Part shown: piece after piece, positions 1-7,274 of the stretch
Layout: each line of letters opens with the position of its first letter
Numbering within the stretch: position 1 is the first letter of the stretch
Source: Owenweeksia sp. TMED14
GTDB taxonomy: Bacteria; Bacteroidota; Bacteroidia; Flavobacteriales; Schleiferiaceae
NCBI GenBank assembly: GCA_002167805.1
Contig: NHBT01000029.1
Span: 18,964-46,222, forward strand
Direction of reading: 5' to 3'
Length of the DNA: 27,259 nucleotides
The notes under the pieces: generated by a model
What the model was told of the DNA's origin: nothing
Seen by the model: only the letters and a program-made list of their open reading frames with translations
The model's database searches: none
Program-made: the position numbers and the translations under genes

Positions 1-105
1 GGCTCCCCCTGTTATTCAAAGTTGCAGCATGAATAAAACAAAATGTATTTTTTATTCGTTACGATGTAACAAAGGACAAGAAGATTTGTCTATAAAAAAA
101 ATGAT

Positions 106-459
106 ATGAGAAAATTATTTTTTGCATTTGCCATCCTTCTAACTCTAAACTCTTGTTCGACCTTTAAATCAGGATTAACTATTCCTGCCAATCAAACATT
201 CTTATTAGGCGAATTTAATGACAAGAATTACACTGCTGAGTTAATCAACCGTTCAAATTTGACAGTTATAGTTAAGGCTGTAGATAAAAAGTCAGGAGAA
301 GTAACTCAAAGTTTCGGATTAGCACCTAAAGGAAGAACTAAAGTATATATCAGCAAAGATGAAACTGTTTATTTTGAAAATGAAAATGGATCAGAAGTGA
401 AGGTTGATGTGATCCTTAGCAAGGGTGTTGAAGGGATGAGATATATCGACAATAAATAA
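106..459 (+). CDS. Small putative lipoprotein of unknown function
   Basis: 117 residues. The N-terminus is a short lipoprotein signal: a basic MRK, a hydrophobic stretch, and a lipobox-like LNSC with Cys17 as the probable lipidated residue, so the mature protein should sit on a periplasm-facing or outer membrane leaflet. The rest (about 95 residues) is polar and predicted beta-rich, with no motif I recognise. The start at 106 is chosen because the ATG at 101 runs into a stop after two codons, and this one gives a clean signal peptide. It is monocistronic and followed at once by a hairpin terminator. No function is proposed. The coding call is firm because of the signal peptide and the terminator. 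Confidence 0.75.
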   Translation: MRKLFFAFAILLTLNSCSTFKSGLTIPANQTFLLGEFNDKNYTAELINRSNLTVIVKAVDKKSGEVTQSFGLAPKGRTKVYISKDETVYFENENGSEVKVDVILSKGVEGMRYIDNK

Positions 460-460
460 A

Positions 461-490
461 AAAACCGCTACACTATAGTATAACGGTTTT
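461..490. terminator. Hairpin terminator between lipoprotein gene and tRNA-Asn
   Basis: The arms AAAACCG (461-467) and CGGTTTT (484-490) are perfectly complementary, with further pairing inside the loop. It starts one base after the stop codon of the lipoprotein gene and has A and T flanks, so it could stop transcription from both sides. The tRNA gene on the opposite strand ends 14 bases further on. Confidence 0.7.
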
Positions 491-504
491 ATCATTATAA
501 GTTG

Positions 505-578
505 CTCCTCCTCTTGGGCTCGAACCAAGGACCCTCTGATTAACAGTCAGATGCTCTAACCAACTGAGCTAAGGAGGA
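505..578 (-). tRNA. tRNA-Asn (anticodon GTT)
   Basis: On the minus strand the sequence folds into a full cloverleaf of 74 nt. The 7-bp acceptor stem pairs TCCTCCT (578-572) with AGGAGGA (512-506). There is a D-arm containing AGCTCAGTTGGTTAGAGC, an anticodon stem TCTGA/TCAGA, and an anticodon loop CTGTTAA at 546-540 with anticodon GTT at 544-542. The T-arm is CTTGG-TTCGAGC-CCAAG. The discriminator base is G (505). The 3' CCA is not encoded (CAA follows), so it must be added by a nucleotidyltransferase. GTT reads Asn codons AAC and AAU. Confidence 0.97.
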
Positions 579-632
579 ATTTTTCTTTTAAGGGGTGCAA
601 TAATACGAATAGACTCATATTACTACAAGCTG

Positions 633-640
633 CAAAGGTA
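633..640 (-). promoter_or_regulatory. Candidate -7 box for tRNA-Asn (TACCTTTG)
   Basis: Read on the minus strand, 640-633 is TACCTTTG, an exact match to the Bacteroidetes -7 consensus TAnnTTTG, 54 bases before the tRNA 5' end. No TTG-type -33 element is visible at the usual spacing, so only the -7 box supports this call. Confidence 0.4.
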
Positions 641-646
641 TATTTG
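639..646 (+). promoter_or_regulatory. Candidate -7 box for the PfkB-kinase gene (TATATTTG)
   Basis: TATATTTG matches the Bacteroidetes -7 consensus TAnnTTTG exactly and lies 27 bases before the ATG at 674. It overlaps the oppositely oriented tRNA -7 box by two bases. No -33 TTG is seen at 17-23 bases upstream, which lowers confidence. Confidence 0.4.
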
Positions 647-673
647 TACCGATCATAAAAAAAATAAAAGAAT

Positions 674-1588
674 ATGAGCTTACTTGTTGTCGGTACTGTG
701 GCGTTTGATGGTTTAGAAACTCCTTTTGGAGTTCGCGAATCCATACTTGGTGGATCAGCAACATACATTGGTATTTCTGCTGGCTATTTTGTAGATAAGG
801 TAAATCTGGTTTCCGTAGTTGGGGGAGATTTCCCAGAGGCTGACATTGAATTACTGAAAGAAAAAAATATTGACATCGAGGGCCTTCAAATCATAAAGGA
901 AGGAAAAACTTTTTTTTGGAAAGGGAAGTATCATAATGATATGAATAGTAGAGATACTCTAGAAACCCAGTTAAACGTTTTAGAAAGTTTTGATCCCCTT
1001 ATCCCAGAGAATTATAAGGATTGTAAGTATTTAATGTTAGGGAATTTAGTCCCCTCGATACAATTAATGGTCTTAGAACAGTTAACACAAAGGCCAAAGT
1101 TAATTGTGATGGACACCATGAATCTTTGGATGGATGCAACGATGGATGATCTCAAGAAAATGTTAAAAAGAGTCGATCTATTGACAATTAATGATGAAGA
1201 GGCTAGACAGCTTTCTGAAGAAAATAATTTAATAGAGGCAGCAGAAAAAATCAAAACGATGGGGCCAAGCACCCTGATAATAAAAAAAGGAGAGCATGGG
1301 GCTTTGTTATTTGGCAAAGAGCAAGAAATCTTTTTCACTCCAGCTCTTCCGCTTCAAGAGGTATTAGACCCAACCGGAGCGGGAGATACATTTGCTGGTG
1401 GACTTATGGGATACCTATCTCAAACAGATGATATTTCTTTTTCCAATATAAAAAGAGCATTGGTTTACGCCTCGACAATGGCTTCTTTTTGCGTTCAAAA
1501 ATTTGGCCCAGAAGGCTTAGAAGACTTGAGTACTGAAGTGATCGAAAGTCGAAAAAACGAACTTTTAAGCCTAACAGACTTAAGCTAA
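674..1588 (+). CDS. PfkB-family carbohydrate kinase, substrate unknown
   Basis: 304 residues, the usual length for the ribokinase/PfkB superfamily, which transfers the ATP gamma-phosphate to a sugar or nucleoside in the cytoplasm. The N-terminal glycine-rich strand region contains VGTVAFDGLETPFG and a GGSATY segment (about 26-31) that normally faces the substrate. The C-terminal PfkB signature DPTGAGDTFAGG is intact, with the catalytic base Asp238. The S4-domain gene follows after 8 bases, so the two probably form an operon. Neither neighbour points to a sugar. The usual ribokinase substrate residues cannot be read with confidence, so adenosine-, ribose- or fructose-like substrates all remain open. 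Confidence 0.88.
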   Translation: MSLLVVGTVAFDGLETPFGVRESILGGSATYIGISAGYFVDKVNLVSVVGGDFPEADIELLKEKNIDIEGLQIIKEGKTFFWKGKYHNDMNSRDTLETQLNVLESFDPLIPENYKDCKYLMLGNLVPSIQLMVLEQLTQRPKLIVMDTMNLWMDATMDDLKKMLKRVDLLTINDEEARQLSEENNLIEAAEKIKTMGPSTLIIKKGEHGALLFGKEQEIFFTPALPLQEVLDPTGAGDTFAGGLMGYLSQTDDISFSNIKRALVYASTMASFCVQKFGPEGLEDLSTEVIESRKNELLSLTDLS

Positions 1589-1596
1589 AATACTTC

Positions 1597-1956
1597 ATGC
1601 GTGCTGATAGTTTTTTGTGGTTTGTAAGGTTATATAAAACTCGAAGTTTAGCATCCACGGATATTAAATCAGGCCGAGTGACTATTGACAATTTGGTTAT
1701 TAAGTCAAGTCGAAATCTAAAAATAGGAGACACGATAAAAATTAAACATAAAGGCTATTATTCAAGATTTGTAGTTTTAGATTTCCCAAAATCTAGATTG
1801 GGAAATGCTCTTCTTGAAAACTTTATAAAAATCACAACACCTGATGAAGAATTGGAGAAGAAAAAAATACTGGATTTAGCTTTAAAAACTAACAATAATA
1901 AAGGATTAGGAAGGCCAACTAAGCGCGATAGGAGAGATTTAGAAGGTTGGTATTAA
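1597..1956 (+). CDS. S4-domain RNA-binding protein, Hsp15/RqcP-like
   Basis: 119 residues. The N-terminus has the typical opening of the heat-shock protein 15 family (RADSFLWFVRLYKTRSLA), followed by the S4 fold through about residue 60: GRVTIDN, then the basic IKSSRNLKIGDTIKIK. The tail is lysine/arginine-rich (GRPTKRDRRDLEGWY), as is common in Hsp15 homologues. Family members bind tRNA or rRNA on 50S subunits carrying a stalled nascent chain (Hsp15 in Escherichia coli, RqcP in Bacillus subtilis). A ribosome-rescue role here is inferred from family only. It follows the PfkB kinase by 8 bases and is probably co-transcribed with it. Confidence 0.87.
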   Translation: MRADSFLWFVRLYKTRSLASTDIKSGRVTIDNLVIKSSRNLKIGDTIKIKHKGYYSRFVVLDFPKSRLGNALLENFIKITTPDEELEKKKILDLALKTNNNKGLGRPTKRDRRDLEGWY

Positions 1957-2066
1957 TTGTTCACTTTCACCTTTATTTAACCTTTTCTTAACGATTTGGA
2001 AATAAAGGGTTCAATCTTTTGTGTTTTATTTGTGCGGTAACATCTAATAAACTAACTCAATAAGTT

Positions 2067-4469
2067 ATGAAACTAAACTCGACGTTTTTAAAACAATTTA
2101 CCCTTGGTGTTTTTGGGGCTTTAAGCTTTTCGGCTTTCGCGCAAACATCAGATCTCGATGCCATGAAAAAAATCGATTCATTATACACAGAGCTGGATGA
2201 AATTAAGATTATTTCATCTTTTGCTGTGGGCAGGAAAACACCTGTTGCGTTTTCAACTGTAGATAATAAAACCATTAACGAACAATTAGGCTCTCAAGAA
2301 CTTCCTGAGGTCTTAAAAATGACCCCTGGAGTATACTCCACGAAACAAGGTGGTGGTGTCGGGGATGCGCGTATTAATGTTCGTGGGTTTGATCAACAAA
2401 ACATTGCTGTTCTTATTAATGGAGTTCCTGTGAACGATATGGAAAATGGTAAAGTTTACTGGTCGAATTGGGCAGGCCTTGGAGATGCCGTTGAGTCGAT
2501 TCAGGTGCAAAGAGGTTTAGGAGCCTCTAGATTAGCAATTAATGCTATTGGAGGAACCATGAATATGATTACAAAATCTACTTCTGCTCCGCAATCAACC
2601 TTTGCTGAGTTTTCTGCGACCGATTATGGGAAGTTTAAAACTTTAATAGGATATAATTCGGGAAGACTAGCTAATAATTCTGCTATATCCGTTGTACTAT
2701 CAACAACGCAAGGTCGAGCATGGGCTGAGGGAACATATGTTAGAGCGTATTCGTATTTTTTCTCTTATTCTAAGGAGCTCGCCAAAAACCATCGTCTTGT
2801 ATTTACAGGAATTGGCGCCCCTCAAGAACATGGGCAGAGAGATACAAAACTTACTCGAGATGATGTAGCACGCTATGGAGGAAGATATAATAAAGACCTT
2901 GGCTATATTACCGAGAACGGTTCATACAGAGAGTTAAGCTATGAAAACAATTATTATCATAAGCCACAATTTGCGTTAAATCACTATTGGGACATAGATA
3001 GTAAATCTAAATTAAGTACTTCAGCATATTTTTCTTTTGGCCATGGTGGTGGAACAGGAGATCTAGGAGACGGAGCTGAAAGGTTTGGAAACGGAGCTGG
3101 CGATAGGCAGGGTTATTATGATTTTGATGGCTTACGTTCAGCGAATCAAGCGTCATCGGATGGTTCTGCAACTGGAATCATAAGAAATTCAGTAAATAAT
3201 CATAGCTGGGTGGGCGCATTATCAACATACAGTCTAGAGATTAATGATAATTTAAAGTTGATTTCAGGAATTGATGCACGTTTTTATGTTGGAGAGCATT
3301 TTAGAGAGGTGCGAGACTTGCTTGGTGCGCAATACTATAACGAGACGTTTAAATACGCCGTTGACTCTCGGCCTGCTGAGCAAAGAACTGTTGATGCCAA
3401 TTCTACTTCATATTGGAACGTATTTGCTGAAACTCCTGCTTCAAACCGTATCGCCTATGATAATGATGGTAGAGTTGGATATGGCGGAGTATTTGCTCAA
3501 TTGGAGTATTCAAAAGACAGATTATCTGCTTATGCAACTGGAAGCTTATCCTCAACATCTTACACAAGGGTTGACCGTTATAATTATTTAAACGTCGAGG
3601 ATCAGACTTCAACTAATGCCACCTTACCAGGGTATAATGCTAAATTAGGGGCGAACTACAATATTGATGAAAACAATAATTTGTATATAAATGCGGGCCT
3701 CTATTCAAGAGCTCCATTCTTTACATTTGTTTTTCAAAACTATCAAAATACCCTCGCGACGAACCTAGTTAATGAGAGGGTTCAAGCTGTAGAATTAGGA
3801 TACGGATACAAAACAGAGAGAACTTCTTTAAATGTAAATGCATATAATACAGTTTGGCTTGATAAAACTATTGAATCAGCTGAATTTACTGGACCGGATG
3901 GCAATGAAACTAGCGCTCTGATGAGTGGCTTGGGGGCGCACCATAGAGGCCTTGAAATGGAGCTTATGAGCAAAGCCACAGATAATATCTCCTTTGGAGC
4001 CATGGCATCTCTTGGTGATTGGACATGGACTGGCGATGGCGAATTCCAAATCGTCACAGATTTTGATCAATCAATAACGGCAACTGCAACCGCATATACT
4101 GACGGTTTAAGAGTTGGAGATGCGCCTCAAACTCAATTTGGAGGACGAGCTATTTGGCAATTTACCGATGCTATTGACTTTGGAGCAACATATATCTACA
4201 ATGACAGATTATATGCTTCTTATGACCCCACAGATTATGAGAATGAAGCAGACAAGGTGCAACCGTTTCAATTGGACTCATATGGTCAGTTAGACCTTAG
4301 AGTCGGCTTTAAAACGGGAGATAAAGGGTATTTCCAAATTCATTGTTTTAATGCTCTTGATTATCAGGGTTTTATTGAGGCTGTAGACAATGGTTTGGGC
4401 ACCGACATTCAAGAAGGGTGGACAAATACTGGAAGAAATTTTAGTTTTAGCTACAGATTAAAATTCTGA
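2067..4469 (+). CDS. TonB-dependent outer membrane receptor
   Basis: 800 residues. A Sec signal peptide ends near AFAQ (about residue 26). It is followed by a TonB-box-like LDEIKIISS (about 43-51) and the plug domain, with VLKMTPGVYS, INVRGFDQQNIAVLINGVPVND and IGGTMNMITK. The rest is a long aromatic beta-barrel ending in ...SYRLKF, with the C-terminal Phe needed for BAM insertion. Such receptors use the proton motive force, through TonB-ExbBD, to take up siderophores, cobalamin, metals or glycans. There is no N-terminal carboxypeptidase-regulatory-like domain and no SusD gene next door, which argues against a SusC role. The ligand is not readable from sequence. The gene is monocistronic, ending in a strong terminator. 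Confidence 0.93.
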   Translation: MKLNSTFLKQFTLGVFGALSFSAFAQTSDLDAMKKIDSLYTELDEIKIISSFAVGRKTPVAFSTVDNKTINEQLGSQELPEVLKMTPGVYSTKQGGGVGDARINVRGFDQQNIAVLINGVPVNDMENGKVYWSNWAGLGDAVESIQVQRGLGASRLAINAIGGTMNMITKSTSAPQSTFAEFSATDYGKFKTLIGYNSGRLANNSAISVVLSTTQGRAWAEGTYVRAYSYFFSYSKELAKNHRLVFTGIGAPQEHGQRDTKLTRDDVARYGGRYNKDLGYITENGSYRELSYENNYYHKPQFALNHYWDIDSKSKLSTSAYFSFGHGGGTGDLGDGAERFGNGAGDRQGYYDFDGLRSANQASSDGSATGIIRNSVNNHSWVGALSTYSLEINDNLKLISGIDARFYVGEHFREVRDLLGAQYYNETFKYAVDSRPAEQRTVDANSTSYWNVFAETPASNRIAYDNDGRVGYGGVFAQLEYSKDRLSAYATGSLSSTSYTRVDRYNYLNVEDQTSTNATLPGYNAKLGANYNIDENNNLYINAGLYSRAPFFTFVFQNYQNTLATNLVNERVQAVELGYGYKTERTSLNVNAYNTVWLDKTIESAEFTGPDGNETSALMSGLGAHHRGLEMELMSKATDNISFGAMASLGDWTWTGDGEFQIVTDFDQSITATATAYTDGLRVGDAPQTQFGGRAIWQFTDAIDFGATYIYNDRLYASYDPTDYENEADKVQPFQLDSYGQLDLRVGFKTGDKGYFQIHCFNALDYQGFIEAVDNGLGTDIQEGWTNTGRNFSFSYRLKF

Positions 4470-4490
4470 GAATTATAATTTCGAAATAAA

Positions 4491-4515
4491 AGGGGGCAAA
4501 ATGCCCCCTTTTTTT
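4491..4515. terminator. Strong intrinsic terminator, probably bidirectional
   Basis: Arms AGGGGGCA (4491-4498) and TGCCCCCT (4502-4509) form an 8-bp GC-rich stem with a 3-base loop, followed by a run of T to 4515. An A-rich flank precedes it, so it would also work for the convergent gene that ends at 4517. This is the clearest terminator in the window. Confidence 0.93.
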
Positions 4516-4516
4516 G

Positions 4517-4987
4517 TTAAGAATCAAAAGAGACCATTAAGGAGTTTTTTTCAATAGACTCTCCTTCTTTTACATAAATGTTTTTTATCACTCCCGTGAT
4601 TTGAGACTTTATAAGATTTTCCATTTTCATAGCCTCCAGGATTAAAATTGTATCCCCTTTTTTGACCTTATCACCATTGGAAAATTTGACACTTAAAATT
4701 AATCCAGGCATTGGTGCATAAAGTTCATTAACTTTTTTTTCATTTCCTGAATTCATGCCCAGCTTTTTAAGAAGTTGATCTAAATCTGTTTGGGAATTAA
4801 CGATATATTTTTCTCCATTAATCCACCAGGAACTGGTTTTTAAGTTTGATTTCGATTTAATTAAGAATACCTGAAGGTGTTTGGGCCCGGACTGGATTCG
4901 ATATTCGGAATCTTTAATATGTGTTATTTCTATTTTTTCAGATAGTTTTATCTGATTCAATATTTTTTTATTTACGAAGTGCTTCAT
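4517..4987 (-). CDS. Biotin carboxyl carrier protein subunit (biotinyl domain protein)
   Basis: 156 residues. The C-terminal half (about 88-156) is a biotinyl/lipoyl domain with YAPMPGLILSV, then the biotinylation motif EAMKMEN with Lys121 as the biotin attachment site, then GVIKNIYVKEGESIEKNSLMV. The N-terminal half (WWINGEKYIVN and the region before it) resembles the linker/BT region of acyl-CoA carboxylase alpha subunits. It would carry biotin between a biotin carboxylase and a carboxyltransferase, for example in a propionyl- or acetyl-CoA carboxylase. Neither of those subunits is in the window, so it is an orphan here. It diverges from rseP across 49 bases. Oxaloacetate decarboxylase carriers have a similar fold and cannot be excluded. 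Confidence 0.88.
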   Translation of the reverse strand: MKHFVNKKILNQIKLSEKIEITHIKDSEYRIQSGPKHLQVFLIKSKSNLKTSSWWINGEKYIVNSQTDLDQLLKKLGMNSGNEKKVNELYAPMPGLILSVKFSNGDKVKKGDTILILEAMKMENLIKSQITGVIKNIYVKEGESIEKNSLMVSFDS

Positions 4988-4991
4988 TTTA

Positions 4992-5022
4992 TTGCCGAAG
5001 TTAAGAAGGCATTGTACCTTCG
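4992..5022 (+). promoter_or_regulatory. Candidate rseP promoter (TTG-N20-TACCTTCG), with mirrored box for the carrier gene
   Basis: TTG at 4992-4994 and TACCTTCG at 5015-5022 are separated by 20 bases. This fits the flavobacterial pattern TTG-N17-23-TAnnTTTG with one mismatch, and lies 14 bases before the rseP ATG. On the minus strand TAACTTCG (5003-4996) is a similar one-mismatch box 8 bases before the carrier-protein ATG. The two boxes form the inverted repeat CGAAG/CTTCG seen in this gap. Confidence 0.45.
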
Positions 5023-5036
5023 CCGCACTTTTAATT

Positions 5037-6353
5037 ATGATAATACAAATACTTCAATTTATTCTCGGCTTATCCTTATTGATCGTACTTCATGAATTAG
5101 GCCACTTTATCCCTGCAATTGCTTTTAAAACGCGAGTAGAAAAATTTTATCTTTTTTTCGACCCATGGTTTTCTCTGGTAAAAACTAAAATTCGAGGAAC
5201 AGAAGTCGGTATTGGCTGGTTGCCTCTTGGAGGGTATGTTAAGATTTCAGGAATGGTAGATGAGTCTATGGATAAGGACCAAATGTCTAAGCCTCCAAAA
5301 CCCTATGAGTTCAGATCAAAACCCGCTTGGCAAAGATTAATTATTCTCTCAGGCGGTGTTACAGTGAATTTCATTGTAGCCATAATGATTTATTCAGGAA
5401 TGATGGCATATTATGGTGACACATATGTTTCAAATGACAGTTTAAAAGATGGTATTTGGGTTAATCAGTTAGGACAAGATCTAGGTTTAAAGACAGGAGA
5501 TAGAATTATCTCAATCGATGGTAACGAAATAGAACGATTTTCTGAAATTAGTATTGAAATGCTTCTCGGGGCGGGCTCTGAAATGCAAGTAAATAGAAAT
5601 AATGAGATAATAAATATTCCCATAACTAGCGAATTTGTGGTGGATGCAATTAAATCGAAGTCTCCATGGATGACCCCTAGAATCCCTTATTTTGTGAAAG
5701 GCTTTACAGATGACTCTCCAGCTGAAATTGCTGGTTTAGTTCCGGGAGATAAAATTATTTCTTTCAATGGTGCAAGCATGCTCTATTTTGATCAGTATAT
5801 ACAAGAAATTCCCAAGTATGCCAATAAAGAAATAACTCTGGGGGTGCTAAGATCTGATAGTGTGTTGTTTTTTAATTTTACTGTGGCTGAAAATGGACAA
5901 ATGGGTGTTTATTACAAGAACGATTTGTCTCAGATATTTCCTTTAAAAACAATAAAATATAGCGGCTTTGGTGCAGTTAAGCAGGGCTGGAAAGAAGCGG
6001 TTTCAAAATTGAGTTTTTATGCGCGTCAGTTAAAGTTGATTGCTCAGCCTAAAACTGAAGCCTATAAGGAGGCAGGTGGTTTTATAACGATTTTTCAGCA
6101 ATACCCATCAGATTGGGATTGGCAATATTTTTGGGGTTTCACCGCATTTTTAAGTATCGCTTTAGGTTTTTTAAACATTTTACCGATTCCAGCGCTTGAT
6201 GGCGGTCATATAGTTTTTGTAATTATTGAGATGATTACGGGAAAGGCACCACCAACTAAGGTTATGGAAGTGGCTCAGATGGTAGGGTTTATTCTTTTAC
6301 TAAGCTTATTCATATTGGTTAATGGAAATGACGTTTATAAATTATTTCAATAG
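5037..6353 (+). CDS. rseP: RseP-like site-2 zinc metalloprotease (M50)
   Basis: 438 residues from the ATG at 5037. A longer frame opens at a TTG at 4992, but its extra 15 residues (MPKLRRHCTF...) would place charges before the first membrane helix, and the region carries a promoter-like element, so I prefer the ATG. The zinc motif HELGH lies at 19-23 in the first membrane segment. Two PDZ-like domains follow at roughly 115-300 (GLKTGDRIISIDG and GLVPGDKIISFNG). The C-terminal membrane part holds NILPIPALDGGH, with Asp388 as the third zinc ligand. Family members cut membrane proteins within the bilayer, such as anti-sigma factors and remnant signal peptides. The substrate here is unknown. Confidence 0.93.
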   Translation: MIIQILQFILGLSLLIVLHELGHFIPAIAFKTRVEKFYLFFDPWFSLVKTKIRGTEVGIGWLPLGGYVKISGMVDESMDKDQMSKPPKPYEFRSKPAWQRLIILSGGVTVNFIVAIMIYSGMMAYYGDTYVSNDSLKDGIWVNQLGQDLGLKTGDRIISIDGNEIERFSEISIEMLLGAGSEMQVNRNNEIINIPITSEFVVDAIKSKSPWMTPRIPYFVKGFTDDSPAEIAGLVPGDKIISFNGASMLYFDQYIQEIPKYANKEITLGVLRSDSVLFFNFTVAENGQMGVYYKNDLSQIFPLKTIKYSGFGAVKQGWKEAVSKLSFYARQLKLIAQPKTEAYKEAGGFITIFQQYPSDWDWQYFWGFTAFLSIALGFLNILPIPALDGGHIVFVIIEMITGKAPPTKVMEVAQMVGFILLLSLFILVNGNDVYKLFQ

Positions 6354-6358
6354 ATTAA

Positions 6359-7201
6359 TTATCCTAAACCTACGTCAAGACACATCATTATTATAAATCC
6401 AGCGATAAAGCCCAACGCTGCAACATCTGTATACTTGTCACGTTGAGTTTCGGGAATAACCTCTTCAATGACAACATATATCATGGCTCCTGCCGCAAAT
6501 GCTAGTGCAAAGGGCAATAAGGGCTGCATATAAAATACAGCTACAGCCCCTGCCACTCCTGCTACAGGTTCAACTATGGCACTAAGCTGACCAAACCAAA
6601 AACTTCTAAACCTTGACACTCCCTTTCGTCGTAAAGGAAAGCTAACTGCAACTCCTTCTGGAAAATTTTGAATCCCAATACCTATGGCTAGTGCAATGGC
6701 TGCTCCGAGAGTAGCCCCATCAATTCCTGCAGCAAAGGCCCCGAATGCAACACCTACTGCAAGTCCTTCAGGGATATTGTGAATTGTTATCGCTAAGACA
6801 AGTAAGGTTGTAGATTTCCAGTCTGTTTTTACACCCTCTGCTTCACTTTTGTTGAAATTAATGTGAAGGTGAGGAATGAGTTTATCTAATCCAAAAAGAA
6901 ACATTGCACCGGAGAAAAATCCTATTGCTGGCGGAAGCCACGGAATATAGCCTAAGCTTTCAGACATTTCAATAGATGGAGCTAGAAGACTCCAATAGCT
7001 TGCAGCAATCATGACTCCTCCTGTAAAACCTAGCATTCCATCAAGCCATTTTCGGGGCATTTCTTTGAATAAAAAAACTAAAGCAGCTCCGCATGCAGTT
7101 AAAAGCCAGGTAAATGTTGTTGCCATTAGGGCAGCGAGTACAGGATTTTCTAGAGCAAACTCTTTCATTTTTTTTATTGAAATTTTATGCAAGTTAGTCA
7201 T
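6359..7201 (-). CDS. ZIP-family divalent metal transporter
   Basis: 280 residues with about eight hydrophobic helices. The two ZIP metal-site helices are intact: HNIPEG at 141-146 and QNFPEG at 178-183. EEVIPE appears near residue 245, and there is a histidine-containing loop (LIPHLHINF) between helices 3 and 4. ZIP proteins import Zn2+, Fe2+ or Mn2+ into the cytoplasm; ZupT/GufA-type members in bacteria are broad in range. The metal cannot be read from sequence. An alternative start at residue 12 (MKEFALENP) would remove a basic N-terminal extension. The stop lies only 5 bases from the convergent rseP stop. Confidence 0.9.
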   Translation of the reverse strand: MTNLHKISIKKMKEFALENPVLAALMATTFTWLLTACGAALVFLFKEMPRKWLDGMLGFTGGVMIAASYWSLLAPSIEMSESLGYIPWLPPAIGFFSGAMFLFGLDKLIPHLHINFNKSEAEGVKTDWKSTTLLVLAITIHNIPEGLAVGVAFGAFAAGIDGATLGAAIALAIGIGIQNFPEGVAVSFPLRRKGVSRFRSFWFGQLSAIVEPVAGVAGAVAVFYMQPLLPFALAFAAGAMIYVVIEEVIPETQRDKYTDVAALGFIAGFIIMMCLDVGLG

Positions 7202-7260
7202 TCCTAACTTTTTATCATAACTTCAACAAATTGATATGGTAAGAACTCACTTAGGCCTAT

Positions 7261-7268
7261 TATATTTG
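7261..7268 (+). promoter_or_regulatory. Candidate -7 box for lpxH (TATATTTG)
   Basis: TATATTTG matches TAnnTTTG exactly. Only 6 bases separate it from the ATG at 7275, so the transcript would have almost no leader. A TTG at 7231-7233 is 27 bases upstream, a little further than the usual 17-23. Confidence 0.4.
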
Positions 7269-7274
7269 TGATCT

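Noticed and set aside
1..105. Possible end of an upstream gene
   Set aside because: One plus-strand frame stays open for about 34 codons, but it has no recognisable motif and is too short to support.
1957..2066. Promoter before the TonB-dependent receptor
   Set aside because: TTTATTTG (2025-2032) is one mismatch from the -7 consensus, but the nearest suitable TTTG (1995-1998) is 26 bases away, so I do not call it.
3271..3612. Open frames inside the receptor gene on both strands
   Set aside because: They lie within a well-supported long coding region, have low-complexity translations and no start context.
2067..4469. SusC-type outer membrane transporter for the maltose locus
   Set aside because: It lacks the N-terminal extension and a SusD neighbour, and lies nearly 9 kb from the maltose genes with unrelated genes between.
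4992..5036. TTG start giving rseP 15 more residues
   Set aside because: The extension is not like the family N-terminus, and it covers a promoter-like element; the ATG at 5037 puts the first membrane helix and HELGH at the expected place.
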